Assembly: GCA_963793275.1 (NCBI GenBank)
Contig: CAWBZL010000004.1
Span: forward strand, 434,001-498,000
Direction: 5' to 3'
Length of the DNA stretch: 64,000 bases
DNA from: Marinirhabdus sp963793275
Lineage (GTDB): Bacteria > Bacteroidota > Bacteroidia > Flavobacteriales > Flavobacteriaceae
The notes under the pieces are model-generated. The model was not told where the DNA came from. It searched no databases and saw only the letters and a program-made list of their open reading frames with translations. Made by a program: the position numbers and the translations under genes. Below are positions 18,431 through 29,100 of this stretch, piece by piece (the stretch's first letter is position 1; every line of letters begins with the position of its first letter).

Positions 18431-20278
18431 ATGTGCGGCATTGTAGGCTATATAGGTAAAAGAGAAGCATACCCTATTATTATAAACGGATTAAAACGTT
18501 TAGAATATCGCGGGTATGATAGTGCAGGAATTGCTTTGTATGACGGCACTCAAATCCAGCTTAGTAAAACAAAAGGAAAAGTTGCAGATCTTGAAAAACG
18601 CGTAGCAAAAGAGATTAATACAAGCGGAAGCCTGGGAATTGGGCACACACGTTGGGCAACACACGGAGTTCCTAACGATGTAAACTCACACCCACACTAT
18701 AGTAATAGTGGAGACCTTGTGATAATCCATAACGGTATCATAGAAAATTATGCTTCTATAAAAAAGGAACTTATAAATCGTGGGTATCACTTTAATAGCG
18801 ATACAGATACCGAAGTATTAGTAAACCTTATCGAAGAAATTAAAAAACAAGAGAACGTAAAACTTGGGAAGGCGGTTCAAATTGCTTTAAATCAGGTGGT
18901 TGGAGCATATGCTATTGCTTTGTTCGATAGAAATAAGCCAGACGAAATTGTAGTTGCTAAACTAGGGAGTCCCCTGGCTATTGGTATTGGAGACGATGAG
19001 TTTTTTGTTGCCAGTGATGCTACACCATTTATAGAATTTACCAATAATGCTATTTATCTGGAAGATGAAGAAATGGCTATTATACGTCGTGGACGTGAAG
19101 TGAAAGTTAGAAAAATTACGAACGACGATTTAGTAGATCCGTATGTTCAGGAACTGAAATTGAATATTGAGCAAATTGAAAAAGGTGGTTACGACCACTT
19201 TATGCTGAAAGAAATATACGAACAACCCTCAGTAATAAAAGATACCTATCGTGGCCGATTGCTGGCAGATAAAGGAATTGTAAAGTTAGGAGGTCTGGAA
19301 GATTATATTGAAAAATTCACCAATGCAAACCGCATTATTATAGTAGCCTGCGGAACTTCCTGGCATGCAGGACTGGTAGCCGAATACATTTTTGAAGATC
19401 TTGCCCGCATTCCCGTTGAGGTAGAATACGCATCAGAATTTAGATACCGAAACCCAATTATAACCGAAAAAGATGTGGTCATCGCCATTTCTCAAAGTGG
19501 AGAAACAGCAGATACCCTGGCGGCTATTAAACTGGCAAAACAAAAAGGAGCCTTTGTATATGGTGTTTGTAACGTAGTAGGTTCTACTATTTCCAGAGAA
19601 ACTCATAGCGGTACCTATACCCACGCAGGGCCGGAAATTGGCGTGGCTTCTACCAAAGCATTTACAACCCAGATTACAGTGTTAATGATGATGGCCTTGC
19701 GCATAGCAAAAGCAAAAGGAACCGTTTCACAGCGCGATTATATGGAGCATTTGCAAGAGCTGGATACCATTCCTGCGAAAGTTGAAGAAGCGCTACGAAG
19801 TGATGATAAAATAAAAGAAATAGCAGCAAAATTTAAAGACGCATCCAACTTCTTGTACTTAGGTAGAGGCTACAATTTCCCTGTGGCACTGGAAGGTGCT
19901 TTAAAATTAAAAGAGATTTCTTACATCCACGCAGAAGGCTACCCTGCTGCCGAAATGAAACACGGTCCCATCGCACTTATCGATGAGCAAATGCCCGTAG
20001 TAGTTATTGCCGTAAATAGCAATCACTATGAAAAAGTAGTAAGCAATATAGAAGAGATAAAAGCCAGAAAAGGTAAAATTATCGCCGTAGTGACCGAAGG
20101 TGATACGCAGGTAAAAGAACTGGCAGATTACATTATGGAAGTGCCAAAAACTCCGGAATCTTTAAGCCCATTGGTAACGACTATTCCTTTACAGTTACTT
20201 TCCTATCACATTGCAGTAATGCTGAATAAAAACGTTGATCAGCCCAGAAATCTGGCAAAGTCTGTTACTGTAGAGTAA
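18431..20278 (+). CDS. glmS: Glutamine-fructose-6-phosphate aminotransferase
   Basis: GlmS makes glucosamine-6-phosphate from fructose-6-phosphate and glutamine, the entry step to peptidoglycan and LPS amino sugars. The 615 residues begin MCGIVGYIG, with the nucleophile Cys2 exposed after Met removal. The glutaminase domain runs to about residue 235 (LEYRGYDSAGIAL, GHTRWATHG). Two SIS sugar-isomerase domains follow (CGTSWHAGL, SQSGETADT), and the protein ends in the family's PRNLAKSVTVE tail. It is cytoplasmic. A rho-independent terminator follows at 20297-20334, closing the operon. No glmS ribozyme is visible upstream. Confidence 0.98.
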   Translation: MCGIVGYIGKREAYPIIINGLKRLEYRGYDSAGIALYDGTQIQLSKTKGKVADLEKRVAKEINTSGSLGIGHTRWATHGVPNDVNSHPHYSNSGDLVIIHNGIIENYASIKKELINRGYHFNSDTDTEVLVNLIEEIKKQENVKLGKAVQIALNQVVGAYAIALFDRNKPDEIVVAKLGSPLAIGIGDDEFFVASDATPFIEFTNNAIYLEDEEMAIIRRGREVKVRKITNDDLVDPYVQELKLNIEQIEKGGYDHFMLKEIYEQPSVIKDTYRGRLLADKGIVKLGGLEDYIEKFTNANRIIIVACGTSWHAGLVAEYIFEDLARIPVEVEYASEFRYRNPIITEKDVVIAISQSGETADTLAAIKLAKQKGAFVYGVCNVVGSTISRETHSGTYTHAGPEIGVASTKAFTTQITVLMMMALRIAKAKGTVSQRDYMEHLQELDTIPAKVEEALRSDDKIKEIAAKFKDASNFLYLGRGYNFPVALEGALKLKEISYIHAEGYPAAEMKHGPIALIDEQMPVVVIAVNSNHYEKVVSNIEEIKARKGKIIAVVTEGDTQVKELADYIMEVPKTPESLSPLVTTIPLQLLSYHIAVMLNKNVDQPRNLAKSVTVE

Positions 20279-20296
20279 ACAAGACAACTTTATACT

Positions 20297-20334
20297 AAAA
20301 AGCCTCGGGATAAAAATCTTTGAGGCTTTTTTTT
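20297..20334 (+). terminator. Terminator after glmS
   Basis: AAAAGCCTC (20297-20305) pairs with GAGGCTTTT (20322-20330), followed by more T. This is a textbook rho-independent terminator. Confidence 0.85.
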
Positions 20335-20410
20335 AATATTTTATAATCGTAAAAGAAATGTCCTCATCATTAATCTGGTAAATTCTTGTAATAAACCCTA
20401 TTTTTAATCT

Positions 20411-21154
20411 GTGAAAGTGATTAATCTTATTTCCGGACCCAGAAATCTGTCTACTGCACTTATGTACAGTTTTGCCCAACGCAAGGATTGTATCGTGCTG
20501 GACGAACCTTTTTACGGATATTACCTTTCAGCAGAGAAAAGTCGCCCCACACACCCTTCAGAAAAAGAAATTGTAGCCTCCATGGATACAAATGAACAGA
20601 ATGTTGTAAACCACATTAACTCGCTTTCTGAAAATTCGAATGTGTTCGTAAAAGGAATGGCACACCATTATCTTAGAGAGAATCCTCGTTTTATTCTGAA
20701 GTGGCACAACATCATCTTAATTCGTCATCCTGAAAAACTATTGGCGTCTTTTTCAAAAGTGATTGAAAATCCTTCGGTAGATGATATAGGAATTAAGAAA
20801 GCTTCGGAGTTATTTACTTTTTTAACTTCTGAAGGAAAATCACCGCTGGTAATAGACAGCGATGCGTTGCTTAAAAACCCCTCAGCATACCTAAAAAAAA
20901 TATGTGAAATAGTAAACATTCCTTTTGCTGAACGTATGCTCGGTTGGAAAAAAGGAGGAATTACAGAAGATGGGGTTTGGGCGAAACACTGGTATAAAAA
21001 CGTTCATAATTCCGAAGGCTTTGCGCTTCAAAAAACCAGTGCCGATCCTATGCCACCGGAACTGGCTCCTGTACTTGACACAGCGATGAAATTCTATACT
21101 ATCCTAAGAGATCATATCTTAAAAATAGAAACTTTTAAAAATCGTAAATCGTAA
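20411..21154 (+). CDS. Sulfotransferase-like P-loop protein
   Basis: The 247-residue cytoplasmic protein starts at GTG 20411 (no in-frame ATG precedes the conserved start). Residues 8-21 (SGPRNLSTALMYSF) form the 5'-phosphosulfate-binding loop of the sulfotransferase fold. IILIRHPEKLLASF matches the 3'-phosphate-binding RxP region. The family contains sulfotransferases that use PAPS and related proteins of unknown substrate. It is 9 bases upstream of a class IV aminotransferase gene and surely co-transcribed with it. The pair may act on one amino-acid-like metabolite, but I cannot name it. Confidence 0.72.
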   Translation: MKVINLISGPRNLSTALMYSFAQRKDCIVLDEPFYGYYLSAEKSRPTHPSEKEIVASMDTNEQNVVNHINSLSENSNVFVKGMAHHYLRENPRFILKWHNIILIRHPEKLLASFSKVIENPSVDDIGIKKASELFTFLTSEGKSPLVIDSDALLKNPSAYLKKICEIVNIPFAERMLGWKKGGITEDGVWAKHWYKNVHNSEGFALQKTSADPMPPELAPVLDTAMKFYTILRDHILKIETFKNRKS

Positions 21155-21163
21155 ATCAAAACT

Positions 21164-22060
21164 ATGCTACAAACATCCGATCCCAGAAATAGAGACATTC
21201 AAGTATATGTAAAAGATCGCTTATATCCGAGAGCCGATGCGAAGGTTTCGGTATTTGATAGTTCGGTGCAGGGTGGCGATGCAGTTTGGGAAGGGCTACG
21301 GGTGTATCCGGAAGGAGTGGTTTGCTTAGAAAAGCACTTAACACGGTTACAAGAAAGCGCAAAAACACTGGCGTTTACAGATATCCCAACCAAGGCTGAA
21401 ATAAAAAAAGCCATTAAAATAACGTTGGATGCTAATGGAATGGACGATGAAACTCACATTAGGCTTACCCTAACCCGTGGTGAAAAAATAACCAGCGGGA
21501 TGGACCGAAGATTAAACCAGAATGGTTCCTGCTTGATAGTTCTGGCAGAGTGGAAACCTTTAGTGTACGATAATACCAGCGGTATAAAAGTGATAAGTAC
21601 AAGCCAGCGGCGTAATTCTCCTCAATTTTTAGATAGTAAGATCCATCATAATAACCTGCTAAATAATATTATTGCCAAGATCCAGGCAAATGTAGCGGGG
21701 AAAGATGCCGGACTTATGCTGGACGATCGTGGTTTTGTTGCAGAATTGAACGGCAGTAATTTATTTATGGTAAAAAACGGAGCCGTTTTTACACCGTATG
21801 CACACGCTTGTTTACCAGGAATTACAAGGGCTACTGTGATAGACCTTTGTCGAAAAAACAAGATAAAAATTGAAGAACAGGACATCACCCTCGCGCAACT
21901 CTACAATGCCGATGGTGTATTTGCCACAGGAACGATGGGCGAATTAACTCCTGTTGTGGAGATCGATGGTAGAGACATTAAAAAAGACGATTCCCTTCAA
22001 GAGCAGATACTGGAGTTGTTTTCCAGGAATATCCGCTCATTTTGTGAGCCTATGGCTTAA
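21164..22060 (+). CDS. Class IV (branched-chain-type) aminotransferase
   Basis: The 298-residue PLP enzyme has fold type IV. K159 (DSKIHHNN) is the PLP lysine, E194 (VAELNGSNLF) binds the pyridine ring, and LPGITRATVI plus ATGTMGELTPV are the remaining conserved blocks. The family includes branched-chain and D-amino-acid aminotransferases and aminodeoxychorismate lyase. The N-terminal VFDSSVQGGDAVWEGLRVY is closest to the IlvE-like group. The substrate cannot be fixed from sequence. It forms an operon with the upstream sulfotransferase-like gene (9-base gap). Confidence 0.82.
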   Translation: MLQTSDPRNRDIQVYVKDRLYPRADAKVSVFDSSVQGGDAVWEGLRVYPEGVVCLEKHLTRLQESAKTLAFTDIPTKAEIKKAIKITLDANGMDDETHIRLTLTRGEKITSGMDRRLNQNGSCLIVLAEWKPLVYDNTSGIKVISTSQRRNSPQFLDSKIHHNNLLNNIIAKIQANVAGKDAGLMLDDRGFVAELNGSNLFMVKNGAVFTPYAHACLPGITRATVIDLCRKNKIKIEEQDITLAQLYNADGVFATGTMGELTPVVEIDGRDIKKDDSLQEQILELFSRNIRSFCEPMA

Positions 22061-22099
22061 ATTTTATTTACTTTTAACATCGTATACTAAAAAATTATT

Positions 22100-23540
22100 A
22101 TGAAAAAAATACTACTAATCACGCTGTTGTTTTCAACCGTCGCCTTTGCTCAAACACCTTGTGCTGGAGGAGCAGCCGGTGGATTTCCTTGTGAAGATTA
22201 CGACCTGCTTTCTAATATTCCGCTTACTACCTTTGAAGCAAACACTTCTAACGATTCCTGGGGCTGGACGGGACCCTTTGGACGGGAAGGAATACGCTAT
22301 TATTGGCCTTAAAAACGGATCTGGTTATGTAGATATTACAGACCCGGTAAACCCTATTTATCTGGGAAGACTAACATCTCCTGTGTTAGATGACTTCAGG
22401 GGGAATTGGCACGATATAAAAGTGTACAACGATCATGCCTATATTGTGAGCGAAATTGTTGGGCACGGTATGCAAATCTTTGATCTTACAAAATTAAGAG
22501 ATGTAACAAATCCTCCCGTAGATTTTACAGACGATGGGGTATATAATTTTGCAGGTGGTTCTGCACATAATATCGCCATTAATGAAGATAGTGGCTATGC
22601 GTACCTTATAGGTGGAAGTGATTATAATGGAGGACCTTATTTTGTGAATATTCAAGATCCTGTAAACCCCGTTGACGAAGGTGGGTATGGTACAGATGGC
22701 TACACCCATGATGCACAGGTTGTTATTTACGAAGGTCCGGATCCGGATTACCAGGGAGAGGAAATTTTTGTGGGTAGTAATGAAGACAGGGTTGTTTTTG
22801 TAAATGTTTCAGACAAAGGAAACCCGGAAAATATATCATCTATTTCATACAGTAATGTGGAATATACACACCAGGGATGGTTTACCGAAGATCAAAAATA
22901 TTTTGTGGTTACAGATGAACTCGACGAAGTTTTTAATGGAAACGACTTACGCTTAATTATTATGGATATGACAGATCTCGATAACCCTGTGGAGCATATG
23001 CAATATATAGGAGAAACCACTGCGGTAGATCATAATGCATATGTAAAAGGTGACAAAATCTATCTTTCTGCGTATACAGGAGGGATGCGGGTTTTAGACA
23101 TAAGCGACATAGATAATATGAATATCACGGAAGTAGGTTTTTTTGATACCTGGCCGGCAGATGACAATACAAGTGCTTCCATTGGAGATCCGGGAGCGTG
23201 GAATGTATATCCGTTTTTTGACAGTGGAAACATCATAATAAGTAACTTTTCAGATAATGGAGGCTTGTTTGTTGTTAGAGAAAGTGGGACGCTTGCTGTT
23301 CCTGAATCAAACCTCCAGGAAATTGCAGCATTCCCTAATCCAACGAAGGGCGTGGTAACTTTTACCAGTGCTACAGATGAGATACGTACTATTGTAGTGC
23401 ACGATGTAACAGGAAAAACGGTGCTGGATGTTGAAGATTTAACTGGGTTGACTGCACAAATAGATATTTCGGCTTTGTCGCAGGGAATGTATATAGCAAG
23501 TATAAACGGAACTGCTTCAATACAATTGCTGAAGGAATAG
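22100..23540 (+). pseudogene. Choice-of-anchor B T9SS protein, +1 frameshift
   Basis: The gene is split in two frames. The first frame (22100-22312) has a signal peptide (ending VAFAQ), then reads to SNDSWGWTGPFG and stops. The second carries on with DPLDGKEYAIIGLKNGSG to the end at 23540. Removing one G from the GGG at 22270-22272 restores SWGWTDPLDGKEYAIIGL, the typical start of choice-of-anchor B proteins. The total length (1441 bases) is 480 codons plus one base, which fits a single inserted base. The intact product would be about 479 residues: an LVIVD-like propeller with repeated YVDITDPVNP-type blocks and a C-terminal T9SS type A domain (AAFPNPTKGVVTF). It would be secreted or surface-bound. 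The lesion may be real or a base-calling error. Confidence 0.85.
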
Positions 23541-23580
23541 TGATATAAAAAATTCTTTTTTGGAAGCTTACAATTATCTG

Positions 23581-23640
23581 ACCTCCCAGATTTTTACTTC
23601 GTAGTTGTATGAAGCTATATAAAAATCTGTGAGGTTTTTC
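23581..23640. terminator. Long imperfect hairpin, bidirectional terminator
   Basis: ACCTC-CC-AGATTTTTA-CTTC at 23581-23600 pairs with GAAG and (T)AAAAATCT-GT-GAGGT ending at 23635, followed by TTTTT. It lies between convergent genes (the choice-of-anchor B gene and hflX) and may stop transcripts from both sides. Confidence 0.6.
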
Positions 23641-23681
23641 ATTCTCAAATCAAACGCTACAGCCTAAGCGGAACTGAAGGA

Positions 23682-24889
23682 CTATTCTACATATTCCTCC
23701 GGATACAAAAAGTTATTGTACGGAAACCGCGTCACGTGAATATCCCGAACCGAATCATACACCGTTTTCCGAAATTCTTCCAGATTCTCTTTATTCAACG
23801 CCGAAATAAATATAGGGTCTATGTTTTCACGTTGCATCCAGGTTTGCTTCCATTCTTTAAGGGTGAAATGCGCTTTGGTTTTTTCGGTCACCAGGTCGTC
23901 TTCGTCTATAGTTTCTGCCTCGTACGCATCTATCTTATTAAAGACCATTAACGTGGGCTTATCGCCACTTTTAATTTCATCCAGGATTTGGTTTACCGAA
24001 GCTATGTGATCTTCAAAAGAATCATGACTTATATCAACAACGTGTAACAGTAAATCTGCTTCGCGTACTTCGTCCAGGGTGCTTTTAAAACTTTCTACCA
24101 ATTGTGTTGGGAGCTTTCGAATAAAACCTACAGTATCGCTTAAAAGAAATGGTAAATTTCCAATAACCACTTTCCGAACGGTGGTATCCAGAGTTGCGAA
24201 CAACTTGTTTTCGGCAAATACTTCACTTTTGCTTATAACATTCATAAGTGTGCTTTTCCCTACATTGGTATATCCAACCAGGGCTACACGTACCAGCGAA
24301 CCACGATTGCCCCGCTGTACTTCCATTTGTTTATCTATTTTGGTAATTTTCTTTTTCAGCAAAGAAATACGGTCACGTACAATACGACGGTCTGTTTCAA
24401 TTTCGGTTTCACCAGACCACGCATTCCTATTCCCCCTCGTTGACGCTCTAAGTGAGTCCAAAGGCCTGTTAATCTTGGTAGTAAATATTCGTATTGTGCC
24501 AGTTCCACCTGCGTTCTTGCGTAGCTGGTTTGAGCGCGTTGGGCAAAAATGTCCAGAATAAGATAGGTTCTGTCTATTACTTTGCACTTTAAGATTTTTT
24601 CAATGTTACGTTGCTGTCCGGGAGATAGTTCGTCATCAAAAATAACGGTGCCTACGTCGTTTGCTTCAACATATTCAAGAACAGTTTCCAGTTTTCCGGA
24701 ACCCAGAAACGTTTTAGGATCCGGCTTATCCATTTTCTGCACAAAGCGTTTTGTTACCTCTGCACCTGCCGTATAGGCCAAAAATTCAAGCTCGTCCAGA
24801 TATTCTTTAGATTTTTCATCGTCCTGTTGTTGTGTTATAAGGCCTATTAGGACGGCTTTTTCGTATTCTATTGTAGTTTGTTCTAACAT
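23682..24889 (-). pseudogene. hflX: GTPase HflX, one-base deletion frameshift
   Basis: HflX is a ribosome-associated GTPase that splits or rescues stalled ribosomes. Its N-terminal half reads from ATG 24889 (FLGSGKLETV, FDDELSPGQQRNIE, DRTYLILDIFAQRAQT) to LERQRGGIGMRG, then goes out of frame. The C-terminal half continues in another frame: GETEIETDRRIVRDRI, Walker A GYTNVGKST, DTVGFIRKLP, FNKID. Adding one base to the CC/GG at 24415 restores GMRGPGETEIETD, the family motif. The span (1208 bases) is one base short of 403 codons. Loss here would unlink the HflX domain from the GTPase. A sequence error is quite possible, since hflX is usually intact. Confidence 0.88.
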
Positions 24890-25084
24890 AATGTAAATTT
24901 ATAAGTACGAGCGACGAAGTACGAAGTTGAATTACTTTTGTACTCTAAGGTCTCTGAGTGTTTTGAGGTTTCCATTCCTTATTGAATTTGCAATATCTAA
25001 CCCTCAAAATGTACCGAAGACCCAAATGTACAAAACCTTTTCAGCTATTATTTTGTAATTTACAAGGCTTTAACACCCTCCTTT

Positions 25085-26038
25085 ATGAATTCTTCGGAAG
25101 AACGACAGTACAACTTTGCATTTTACAATCTTGAAAACTTATTTGATACCGAAGATGATCCCGGAACACTGGACGACGATTTCACCAAAAATTCGGGGAT
25201 GAACTGGACTGAAAAACGTTTCAGAAAAAAAATACGTAAACTGGGAAGTGTCATTCAGCAAATTGGGTATGAGGATAGTGGTTTTTCACCGGTATTGGTT
25301 GGTGTTGCCGAAGTAGAAAACAGATATGTCCTGGAGCAATTGGTAGCGTCCAAATTTCTTCAGCAGAAAGAATACGGCATCCTGCATTTCGATTCTCCGG
25401 ACGAGCGCGGTATTGATACAGGATTATTATACCGGAAAAAGTACGTAACTGTTCTGGACCAACAAGCGTATTCTGTATATATTGAAAATGAACACGGCGA
25501 ACGGGATTATACCCGCGATATTTTGTGCGCGCATCTTCAAATAGAGGCACATCCTTTTTATGTTTTGGTAAATCACTGGCCATCCAGAAGAGCAGGTGCA
25601 GAAATCACAGCACAAAGAAGAATGATGGTTGCACAGCGAAACGTAGAAATAGTTGAAGAAATAAAAGCAAAAAATCCTGAAGCAAAAATTATTATTATGG
25701 GCGACTTTAACGACGACCCGAAAAGTGAGAGCATTCAGCATTTAGTAGCCAACGGTTTTTATAATCCGATGGAACTCTTACTCACCCATGAAACCGGTAG
25801 TACCAACTATCGTGGCGCCTGGAATTTGTTTGATCAAGTCTTGGTTTCTCACAATTTTATGCAACATTATAACAATTCATTTCAGTTTCATAGCGCTACT
25901 GTTTTTAATATGAAGCACTTAACAGAATATGATGGGAGGCGCAAAGGAAACCCGTTTAGAACCTACTTGGGAAAGAGGTACGCAGGAGGTTTCAGCGATC
26001 ATTTTCCGGTTTATGGGAAATTTATAGTAAAAACCTAA
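25085..26038 (+). CDS. Endonuclease/exonuclease/phosphatase-family protein
   Basis: The 317-residue protein contains the EEP fold motifs in order: FAFYNLENLFDTEDDP (metal-binding N and E) at 11-26, GVAEVENRYVL, VNHWPSRRAG, MGDFNDDPKSES and the final GFSDHFPV. These carry the DNase I-type metal and catalytic residues. There is no obvious signal peptide. Substrate is undetermined; relatives act on nucleic acids, phosphoesters or sphingolipids. The 195-base gap upstream (24890-25084) shows no recognisable feature. Confidence 0.85.
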   Translation: MNSSEERQYNFAFYNLENLFDTEDDPGTLDDDFTKNSGMNWTEKRFRKKIRKLGSVIQQIGYEDSGFSPVLVGVAEVENRYVLEQLVASKFLQQKEYGILHFDSPDERGIDTGLLYRKKYVTVLDQQAYSVYIENEHGERDYTRDILCAHLQIEAHPFYVLVNHWPSRRAGAEITAQRRMMVAQRNVEIVEEIKAKNPEAKIIIMGDFNDDPKSESIQHLVANGFYNPMELLLTHETGSTNYRGAWNLFDQVLVSHNFMQHYNNSFQFHSATVFNMKHLTEYDGRRKGNPFRTYLGKRYAGGFSDHFPVYGKFIVKT

Positions 26039-26166
26039 GTAAGTGAATTTTTAACGTGTCTTTAATCGGTTTTTTCCTACATTTAATCTAATATAATCAA
26101 GGAGTATTTTTTGTGAATTTTTTTTAATTATTTTAGTGCTCCTTTAACACCAACAAAAAACTAAAA

Positions 26167-29100
26167 ATGGATAAAAAACTACCTTCAGCTTCCATCTTCA
26201 CATATTACAAATTTCAGAAAAAAACACAGAGGCTGCTTTTACTTATAGCATTGTGCGCGGGCGTACTCGTACAGGCACAAGGGCCGGGAAATCCTTTTGT
26301 AGATGCCGGACCAGACCAGACGCTGGATTGCGCATCTGGTGGTTGTACCGATATTGAAGCGACGTTTTTAGATATTGGAGAAACTACTACCTATGAAATA
26401 AACAGTATACCTTATAATCCTCCCTTTCCATTTACGGGACTTGCTAATCCAGTAAGTGTTAATCAAGATGATATATTTTCGGCAGCATTCGATCTATCAT
26501 TTGATTTTTGTTATTTCGATAATATTTTCGATCAGGCTATAGTTGGTTCTAATGGTGTTTTATCTTTTGATGTTTTTAATGCTGGTGGTTTTTGTGATTT
26601 TGGTATTGGCGCTACCGAAACCATTCCAACAACCGCTTTTCATCAAAATTCCATCATGACATATCATGATATTGATCCACGTTTTGGAAATCCAGAAATT
26701 GGCTATGAAGTTATTGGAACAGCTCCTAACAGGGTGCTGGCGGTTAGCTTCTTTGAAGTACCTTATTATAATGCAGGTGGACCCTCTACGGTTTTGTCTA
26801 CCTTCCAAATGGTTATCTATGAAACCACAAACGTAATTGACTTTTACGTTGAGCAAAAACCAGACCCTAATGCTACTCTAGGATCGCCAATAAATGGTGG
26901 TAGAGCGGTTCTGGGAATACAAAATGACAATGGAACAGAAGGTTTTGCAGCACCAGGTAGAAATACTGGTGTATGGGAAGCTACGCAAGAGGCCTGGCGC
27001 TTTTCTCCGGCTGGGGATAGTGTGATAGAGTTTTCCTGGTTAGATGCAACTGGAGCTGTAATTGGCACTACACCAATACTAAATGTGTGCCCAACAGACC
27101 CGGTAACCACCTATACCGCGCAGGTAATTTATAGAAACTGTAATGGAGACGAAGTGACCGTAACAGATGATGTTGAAGTTACTCTCGATGGTGTAAGTGA
27201 CCTTACGCTGGATCTGGGTGAAGATTTAACTTTTTGTGACCAGAGCTCTTATGAGATCGTACCAAATATCACGGGAGATCCAACCGGAGCTACCTATTTA
27301 TGGAGTCCGAATGGAGAGACCACACCAACTATTACAGTTACAACTACAGATACCTACGGACTTGAAATTACTCAAGATGGTTGCACCGTGTCTGATGAAG
27401 TTGAAATTACTTTCTTAACGAGCCCGAATTGTGAAATTACAGCCCTATGTGATACCTTGGATTTTAATGAAGATTTTGGCGCAGGAACCGGACGTATTTG
27501 TATAGATCCTGCCGAAGCTACCACAACCTATATCTGCAATACCACAACGATGGTGAATGATGGTGAATATTCAATCACTAACACATCTAACGGTTTAAAT
27601 ACAGGTTGGCATCCTAACATGGAAGATCATACAGGTGACCTGAATGGTCGCGCCTTTTTTGTAAATGCAGATTTTACAATTGGTGAGTTTTACAGAAGAA
27701 CCATAACATTAGAACCTACTACAGACTATAGCTTTGGGGCATGGATTACAACCGTGTATGATACAGATACTGGTATTTGTGGTGGATCAAGTATTCCTTC
27801 TAATGTAATATTTAGAATTGAAGACCCTGCAGGGGTTATGATTGCTGAAACAAATACAGGAGATATTCCTAATGGTCCGGACGTTAACTGGCAGGAATAT
27901 TTTATAGATTTTAATACAGGTGCCAATACCGATATTCAACTGGTTCTTATAAACAACTCTATTGGAGGCTGTGGAAACGACCTTGCCATAGATGATATTA
28001 CCCTGGAGTTTACTTCAGGAACCCCGATGCTGGTAACTCCACCAGATCTGGAACTATGTGATATAGATAATGATGGCACCGAAATATTTGACCTTACAGC
28101 ACAAATCCCAACTATTCTGGATGGTGCAAATCCTGCAGAACTTAACGTAACATTCCACAATTCAGAGTTTAATGCACAAGCAGACCAACTAGCTATTATA
28201 GATCCGGCAAATTACAGTAATGTTGCCAACCCTGAAACAGTATTTGTTAGGGTAGAACGGATATCTCAGGAAACTTGTTTTGCTATTGTAGATTTCGACT
28301 TATTGCTTAACCCAGTCGTAGATCTTACCACAACGTTACCTACAGAGGTGAATATTTGTGATACAGAACCTATACCAACACTAGATGCCACGGCTACAAA
28401 TACGGGAATAGACCTAACCATGGTAACGTACGAATGGACAGATGATTCTGGTACCGTTGTTTCTACAGACCCAATGTTTACTCCAACTGTGAGTGGCACC
28501 TATACTGTGGTCTTAACCTTCCCTCCTTGTAGCGAAAGCACCTTTGTGGTTGAAGTAGATATAACTGCTTCTGCAACACTGGATTTAGGGCCGGATCAGC
28601 TACTTTGCGACGGAGAAACTTTTGAGATAGTTCCGGATATTATGGGTAATACAAACGGGATCACCTATGACTGGAGTACCGGAGAAACTACACCTACTAT
28701 TATTGTAGACGAAACAGGAACTTACAGCCTTACCATAACAGTAGGAAATTGTACGGCAACAGATAGCGTGATGGTTGTAATATTGGACCCGCTAGATATA
28801 ACATTAGGTGACGATTTTGAAACTTGTTTTGATGATACAACGCAAATAACTGTTACCAGTACAGGATTTGATATAGAAACTGCAGCAATTCAATGGTTTT
28901 TAAATGGTGTAGAAATTGTTGGGGAAACAATGCCAACACTTTCTATTTCTGAAGTTGGAACATATAGTGTTACCGTAACCTTTGAAGGTTGCTCTGCAAC
29001 AGATGAAGTAGTGGTAACCGAAAGAGAAGATGTTGTTGTAGCAATTGTTGAAGAAGACTTTAAAACCTGTCCGGACGAAACCAACACATTAACGGCAGTA

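Noticed and set aside
18340..18431. glmS ribozyme or riboswitch
   Set aside because: Only 11 bases separate the DUF4270 stop from glmS, so there is no room for a ribozyme.
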